Below are positions 60,652 through 64,000 of a stretch of DNA of 64,000 bases, in pieces. This stretch comes from Microbacterium lushaniae (GTDB taxonomy: Bacteria > Actinomycetota > Actinomycetes > Actinomycetales > Microbacteriaceae). The DNA lies in contig NZ_CP044232.1 of NCBI RefSeq assembly GCF_008727775.1, positions 1,798,001 to 1,862,000 of the forward strand, given 5' to 3'. Below the pieces are notes generated by a model, which was not told where the DNA came from, made no database searches, and saw nothing but the letters and a program-made list of their open reading frames with translations. The position numbers and the translations under genes were made by a program. Position 1 is the first letter of the stretch. Every line of letters starts with the position of its first letter.

Positions 60652-61301
60652 CCGCGCACCTCCCGCACGGCGCGCAGCCCCGCCGCGGTGACCAGCTCGC
60701 CCGCCGTCCACCCCGTCGCGGCGGCCCAGCCGGCCAGCGACGGCGCCTGGTCGCGCGGGTCTCCGAAGTAGACGACCTCGTCGCCGCGGGAGACCGGGTG
60801 CTCGGTGATGTCCACGACGCACACGTCCATCGCCACCCGTCCGATGAGCGGATGCAGCGCCGCGCCGATCCGCACGGCCACCCGGTTCCCCAGCATCCGG
60901 ACGATCCCCTGGGCGTAGCCGCCGGTGACGAGCGCGACACGCGTGTCGGCGGCGGCGCGATGCGCGTAGCCGTATGAGACGCCCTCGCCCGCGCGCAGGT
61001 CTTTCGTGGACAGCACGCGTCCGGTGAGCGTCAGGACCGGACGCGTCCGGGCGTCGGGCTCGGGAAGGCCGAACAGCGTCTCGGCGTCGACGGCCGCGGG
61101 GTCGATGTCGAGGTGCGCGAGCACTGCGGTCACCCATTCGGCGCCGTGGCCCCACGCGTCGGCATACAGGGCCGGCACAGGGCCGGGCCCGCGCTCGAGC
61201 GCCAGAGCGGCGTTGTGTTCGAGCGCCGCTGCGGACAGCCGCGCCACCGTGGCCGCTGCACCGGGCACGGCCCGGGAGCTTCCGAGGTACGGCGCAGTCA
61301 C
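60648..61301 (-). CDS. Alanine racemase C-terminal-domain protein with degenerate barrel
   Basis: 217 residues from GTG 61301. C-terminal racemase domain complete: GEGVSYGYAHRA (catalytic Tyr110), TGGYAQGIVRML (GYADG-like), GRVAMDVCVVDI (Met-Asp). Upstream is a stub of the barrel, VARLSAAALEHNAALA then ALYADAWGHG, where the PLP lysine is Tyr46. The remaining ~150 residues of barrel and the terminal R-x-Y are gone. It cannot bind PLP as a normal racemase alone. Its stop overlaps the start of the 352-residue gene, so both are made together. See finding on complementarity. Confidence 0.82.
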   Translation of the reverse strand: MTAPYLGSSRAVPGAAATVARLSAAALEHNAALALERGPGPVPALYADAWGHGAEWVTAVLAHLDIDPAAVDAETLFGLPEPDARTRPVLTLTGRVLSTKDLRAGEGVSYGYAHRAAADTRVALVTGGYAQGIVRMLGNRVAVRIGAALHPLIGRVAMDVCVVDITEHPVSRGDEVVYFGDPRDQAPSLAGWAAATGWTAGELVTAAGLRAVREVRG

Positions 61302-61347
61302 GCCCCCTAGACTATCCGGGTCCCCTCCCGCCCACCCCGGAGACCGC

Positions 61348-62370
61348 ATGCCTGGAAGAGGCTTCGCCCTCGCGCCCCGAGTCCGCTACCTGATCGGCCG
61401 CGCGCGCCGCATCGACGTCGGGTCGGTGTTCGAGCGGGCCCGCGAGGCCTCGCAGCAGCACGGGAAGTGGATGCCCGCGGTGGTGGTCGACATGCTGTGG
61501 CAGGCCGGATTCCGCAACGTGGGATTCCAGGACTACATCGACTACGACTTCGCGATCCTCACCCCTGCCGAGCGTGCGACGTACATGACGCATCCGGTGT
61601 CGAACCAGATCTCGCAGAAGTACGATCACCCCGACTACCGGCATCTGTTCCAGGACAAGATCGCCTTCGACCGCGTCTTCAGCGAGCACCTGCACCGCGA
61701 GTGGATGGTGGTCGAGGACGACAACGCCGACGCCGTGCGGGCGTTCACCGAACGCCACGGCACGATCGTGACGAAGGAGCCCGTCGGCCAGGCCGGTACC
61801 GGCGTGCACCGCTACCACGCCGCCGAGGTCGAGGACTGGAGCGCGTTCCACGCCGGACTTCGGGAGCGCGGAGAGTTGCTCCTCGAACAGGTCATTCAGC
61901 AGCATCCCGATCTCGCCGCGGTGTGCCCGGGCACGGTCAACACCACGCGCGTGACGGCGTTCTTCGACGGTACGACGACGCACATCCTGGCGATGGCGCA
62001 GAAGTTCGGACGCGGCGCGGTGAGCGACCAGATGACCTTCGGCGGCTTCTACACGATGCTCGACGACGACGGGCATGCCGTCGGCGCCGGCTACGACTCG
62101 CACGGTCACGTGCACGAGCATCACCCCGACTCCGGCTTCCGCATCGCGGATTTCCAGCTGCCGATGATGGATGAGGTGCGGGCGTTCGTGGACCGTGTCG
62201 CCCGCGTCGTGCCGCAGGTGCAGTACGTCGGCTGGGACATCGTCGTGACCCCCGAGGGTCCGGTGCTCGTGGAGGGCAACTGGGGCGCCGGCGTGTACGA
62301 GAACAAGCCGAGCGTCACGGGCATCCGCACCGGCCACAAGCCGCGCTACCGCGCCGCCATCGGCTTCTGA
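61348..62370 (+). CDS. Sugar-transfer-associated-type ATP-grasp protein
   Basis: 340 residues from ATG 61348. ATP-grasp-like: GTIVTKEPVGQAGTGVHRY (lysine/nucleotide loop), ELLLEQVIQQHPDLAAVC, NTTRVTAFFDGTTTHIL, and PVLVEGNWGAGVYENKP (metal-binding Glu/Asn). N-terminal 90 residues are helical. It fits the sugar-transfer-associated ATP-grasp family, probably a ligase joining a carboxylate to an amine. Divergent from the racemase pair (46-nt gap), so a cell-wall or D-alanine link is suggested but unproven. Confidence 0.8.
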   Translation: MPGRGFALAPRVRYLIGRARRIDVGSVFERAREASQQHGKWMPAVVVDMLWQAGFRNVGFQDYIDYDFAILTPAERATYMTHPVSNQISQKYDHPDYRHLFQDKIAFDRVFSEHLHREWMVVEDDNADAVRAFTERHGTIVTKEPVGQAGTGVHRYHAAEVEDWSAFHAGLRERGELLLEQVIQQHPDLAAVCPGTVNTTRVTAFFDGTTTHILAMAQKFGRGAVSDQMTFGGFYTMLDDDGHAVGAGYDSHGHVHEHHPDSGFRIADFQLPMMDEVRAFVDRVARVVPQVQYVGWDIVVTPEGPVLVEGNWGAGVYENKPSVTGIRTGHKPRYRAAIGF

Positions 62371-62375
62371 CCGCC

Positions 62376-62443
62376 GCCGGTATCCCCGGCACCACCGCCG
62401 GTATCCTGGGCACCTCCGCCGGCATCCCGGGCACCACCGCCGG
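62376..62443. repeat. 21-bp tandem repeat after ATP-grasp gene
   Basis: Three units of 21 bp (62376-62396, 62397-62417, 62418-62438) of the form GCCGGTATCC..GGCACC.CC, plus a partial fourth. Unit length is a codon multiple, but the stop codon precedes it. Confidence 0.8.
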
Positions 62444-62471
62444 CCCTCGCCCTTCTGACGCCTCCCGCTAT

Positions 62472-63378
62472 CCCGAACTCCTCAATAACCCCGCCAGACC
62501 CGGCATAAACCGGCCGAACCGGCAGCGGACGCGGCGCAATTGAGGAGTTCGGGCGGGGCGGGCGCCTGGCGAGGCCCCGGCGCCGCCAAATCCCCGCGCC
62601 GCCGGATCGCCGCGGCGTGACGTGCGCGGCGTGACGCCGCCGTGCTCCCCGCCCGGCGCGCCTCCGGCCATCCCGAACTCCTCAAGAACGCGGCCAGATC
62701 GGGCGTAAACCGGCCGAACCGGCACCGGAAGCGGCGGAATTGAGGAGTTCGGGCGGGGCGGGCGACTGGCGAGGCCCCGGCGCCGCCGGACCGCCGAGGT
62801 TTGACGTGCGCGGCGTGGCACCGCCGCCTCGCCGCGGCGTGACGTGCACGGCGTGACACCGCCGTGCTCGCCACCCGTCACGGCTCCCGCTAGCCCGAAC
62901 TCCTCAACGCCGCCGGGCAGAGCCTAAACCGGCCGAACCGGCAGCGGACGCGGCGCAATTGAGGAGTTCGGGCGGGGCTGGTGACGGGCGACGCCCCGGC
63001 GCCGCCAAATCCCCGCGCCGTGACGTCCGCGGCGTGACGCCCCGGTCCTCGCCGCGGCTTGACGTGCGCGGCGTGACGCCCCGGTCCTCGCCGCTCGGCA
63101 CGCCTCCGGCCATCCCGAACTCCTCAAGAACGCGGCCAGATCGGGCATGAACCGGCCGAACCGGCACCGGAAGCGGCGGAATTGAGGAGTTCGGGCGGGG
63201 CGGGCGACTGGCGAGGCCCCACGCCGCCGGATCGCCGGATCTTGACGTGCGCGGCGTGGCACCGCCGTGCTCCCCGCCGGGCACGCCTCCGGCTATCCCG
63301 AACTCCTCAAGAACGCGGCCGGGTCGGGCATAAACCGGCCGAACCGGCAGCGGACGCGGCGCAATTGAGGAGCTCGGG
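62472..63378. repeat. Array of five 79-82 nt palindromic elements in a gene-free stretch
   Basis: Elements at 62472-62553, 62672-62753, 62894-62972, 63114-63195 and 63297-63378. Each opens CCCGAACTCCTCAA and closes TTGAGGAGTTCGGG (the fifth has one change), a 14-bp hairpin arm pair, and holds AAACCGGCCGAACCGG inside. Starts are 200, 222, 220 and 183 nt apart. The intervening 105-140 nt are themselves alike (CGTGACGTGCGCGGCGTGAC, CGCCTCCGGC). No coding frame makes sense of it. It lies between the ends of two convergent genes. Confidence 0.88.
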
Positions 63379-63564
63379 CGAGGCCGGGCGCTGGGCGAGG
63401 AACGCACGCAAGGACGAGGCAGGCGAGCAAGTCCAGGCGATGCCGGGCGCCGGGTGGTGGCGCGCACGCGAGGACGAGGCGGGGCCGGGCGCCGGGCGGG
63501 GCCGGGCGCCGGGCGGGGCCGGCCGCGCACGAAAGGACCAGGGCCGGCGGTGGCGCGGGAGGGG
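63379..63564. other. Low-complexity GC-rich stretch after the palindrome array
   Basis: About 185 nt of Gly/Arg-coding-like GC-rich repeats (GCCGGGCGCCGGGCGGG at 63484-63520, tandem). Nothing gene-like. It ends at the stop of the CofE-like gene. Confidence 0.5.
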
Positions 63565-64000
63565 TCAGGCGGGGCGGACGACGCCGAGAGGCGTCGACTC
63601 GTGGCCCTGGCCGAGGGGGTTGTCCTTTAGGATCGCGAGCAGGCGGCGCTCACCGGCCTTGTCGAGCGTCGAGCCGAGGATGTTCCCGCCCAGGTCGTTG
63701 ATGTCGACGACGGCCACCTCGGCCGTGCCGCCCAACAGCGACTTCAGGTGAGCGGCGACCTGGCGCGGACGCTCGGGGCCCAGTACGACCGCCTTGTTGT
63801 ACGGCGGGATCGTGCCGCTGGTGGGCCCGTCGATCGCCCGGGCCTTGTCCCCTGCGATGCGATAGAAGTCGCCCTTGCGACCGAACGCCTTCGTGACGGC
63901 CGAGACCGCGGCAGCGAAGAGGATGCGGGGCACCCCGCACTCCCGCAGCGCCATCTCCATCGTCTCGGGCATGCCCAGGCCGATGCCGTAGGGCGTGCGC
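63565..64000 (-). CDS. Coenzyme F420-0:L-glutamate ligase-like protein (partial)
   Basis: C-terminal 144 residues; the frame is open past the window end, so the N terminus is missing. Segments GDFYRIAGDKARAIDGPTSG, TIPPYNKAVVLGPERP, VAVVDINDLGGNILGSTLDK and LKDNPLGQGHESTPLGVVRP match the CofE-like family with the 'ADINDLG..iLG' and 'DNPLGQ..e.TP' signatures. True CofE adds glutamates to F420; many CofE-like proteins in non-F420 organisms have other, unknown roles. Other F420 genes are not in view. Confidence 0.75.
   Translation of the reverse strand, partial: RTPYGIGLGMPETMEMALRECGVPRILFAAAVSAVTKAFGRKGDFYRIAGDKARAIDGPTSGTIPPYNKAVVLGPERPRQVAAHLKSLLGGTAEVAVVDINDLGGNILGSTLDKAGERRLLAILKDNPLGQGHESTPLGVVRPA

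Noticed and set aside
62472..63378. CRISPR array
   Set aside because: Units are 79-82 nt palindromes, spacers of 105-140 nt resemble each other, and there are no cas genes.
62468..63530. Arg/Pro-rich frames within the palindrome array
   Set aside because: Each repeats the same text with the array period; they follow the DNA repeat and have no ribosome-binding sites.

Overview
The window is GC-rich (about 70 percent), uses many GTG starts and packs genes with 1-8 nt overlaps. It carries actinobacterial family markers: SepH, DUF3000, DUF3093, DUF3159, DUF3710, DUF4193 and DUF7455-type proteins, and a chromosomal parE/parC pair. Gene order and protein style suggest Microbacteriaceae, most likely Microbacterium or a close relative. 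The genus is inferred from family content, not from a search. No phage, integrase, transposase or CRISPR array was seen.

Layout. 0-9.3 kb: a minus-strand housekeeping run reading yebC-ruvC-ruvA-ruvB-yajC-secD-secF-rel (recombination, Sec translocation, stringent response). 9.3-12.2 kb: a kinase-like phosphotransferase, a PLP-dependent decarboxylase and a DUF1697 protein. 12.2-17.3 kb: vitamin B6 genes (pdxT, pdxS, a divergent MocR/PdxR-type regulator with a palindrome between them, and pdxY). 17.3-23.8 kb: lipoproteins, HIT protein, thrS, a permease, and a zinc-ribbon/nuclease-like protein. 23.8-27.9 kb: a small accessory module (hydrolase, CPBP protease, AhpD-like protein, glutaminase-STAS). 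It is bracketed by two direct copies of a palindromic repeat, and its three outward transcription units share an upstream motif. 28.0-28.6 kb: four tRNA genes. 28.6-32 kb: ABC-2 exporter plus two-component system. 32.5-33.9 kb: ammonium transporter with a GlnR-like box. 34-40.3 kb: zapE, sulfurtransferase, sufE, reductase, hydrolase, DUF3000, RNase D. 40.4-43.8 kb: fatty-acid beta-oxidation pair. 44.4-49.4 kb: dxs and acnA. 49.5-53.4 kb: DUF3159-DUF3710-dut / DUF3093 / DUF4193 / sepH, a block also found together in mycobacteria. 53.4-59.2 kb: a phosphodiesterase and the convergent topoisomerase IV genes. 59.4-62.4 kb: a DUF7455-type protein, two unusual alanine-racemase-like genes and a divergent ATP-grasp gene. 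The window ends inside a CofE-like ligase.

Most notable. (1) The two overlapping alanine-racemase-like genes look like complementary halves. One keeps the PLP-lysine barrel but has lost the catalytic tyrosine segment. The other keeps the tyrosine domain but has lost most of the barrel and the lysine. A one-active-site heterodimer is a testable idea. (2) Two long gene-free stretches (43.75-44.42 kb and 62.37-63.56 kb) consist of two unrelated families of multi-copy repeats, one of them five long palindromes in a row. (3) dut has a one-base deletion in a G run just before its last conserved motif. (4) The 23.8-27.9 kb module has its own flanking repeats and a shared promoter-like motif.
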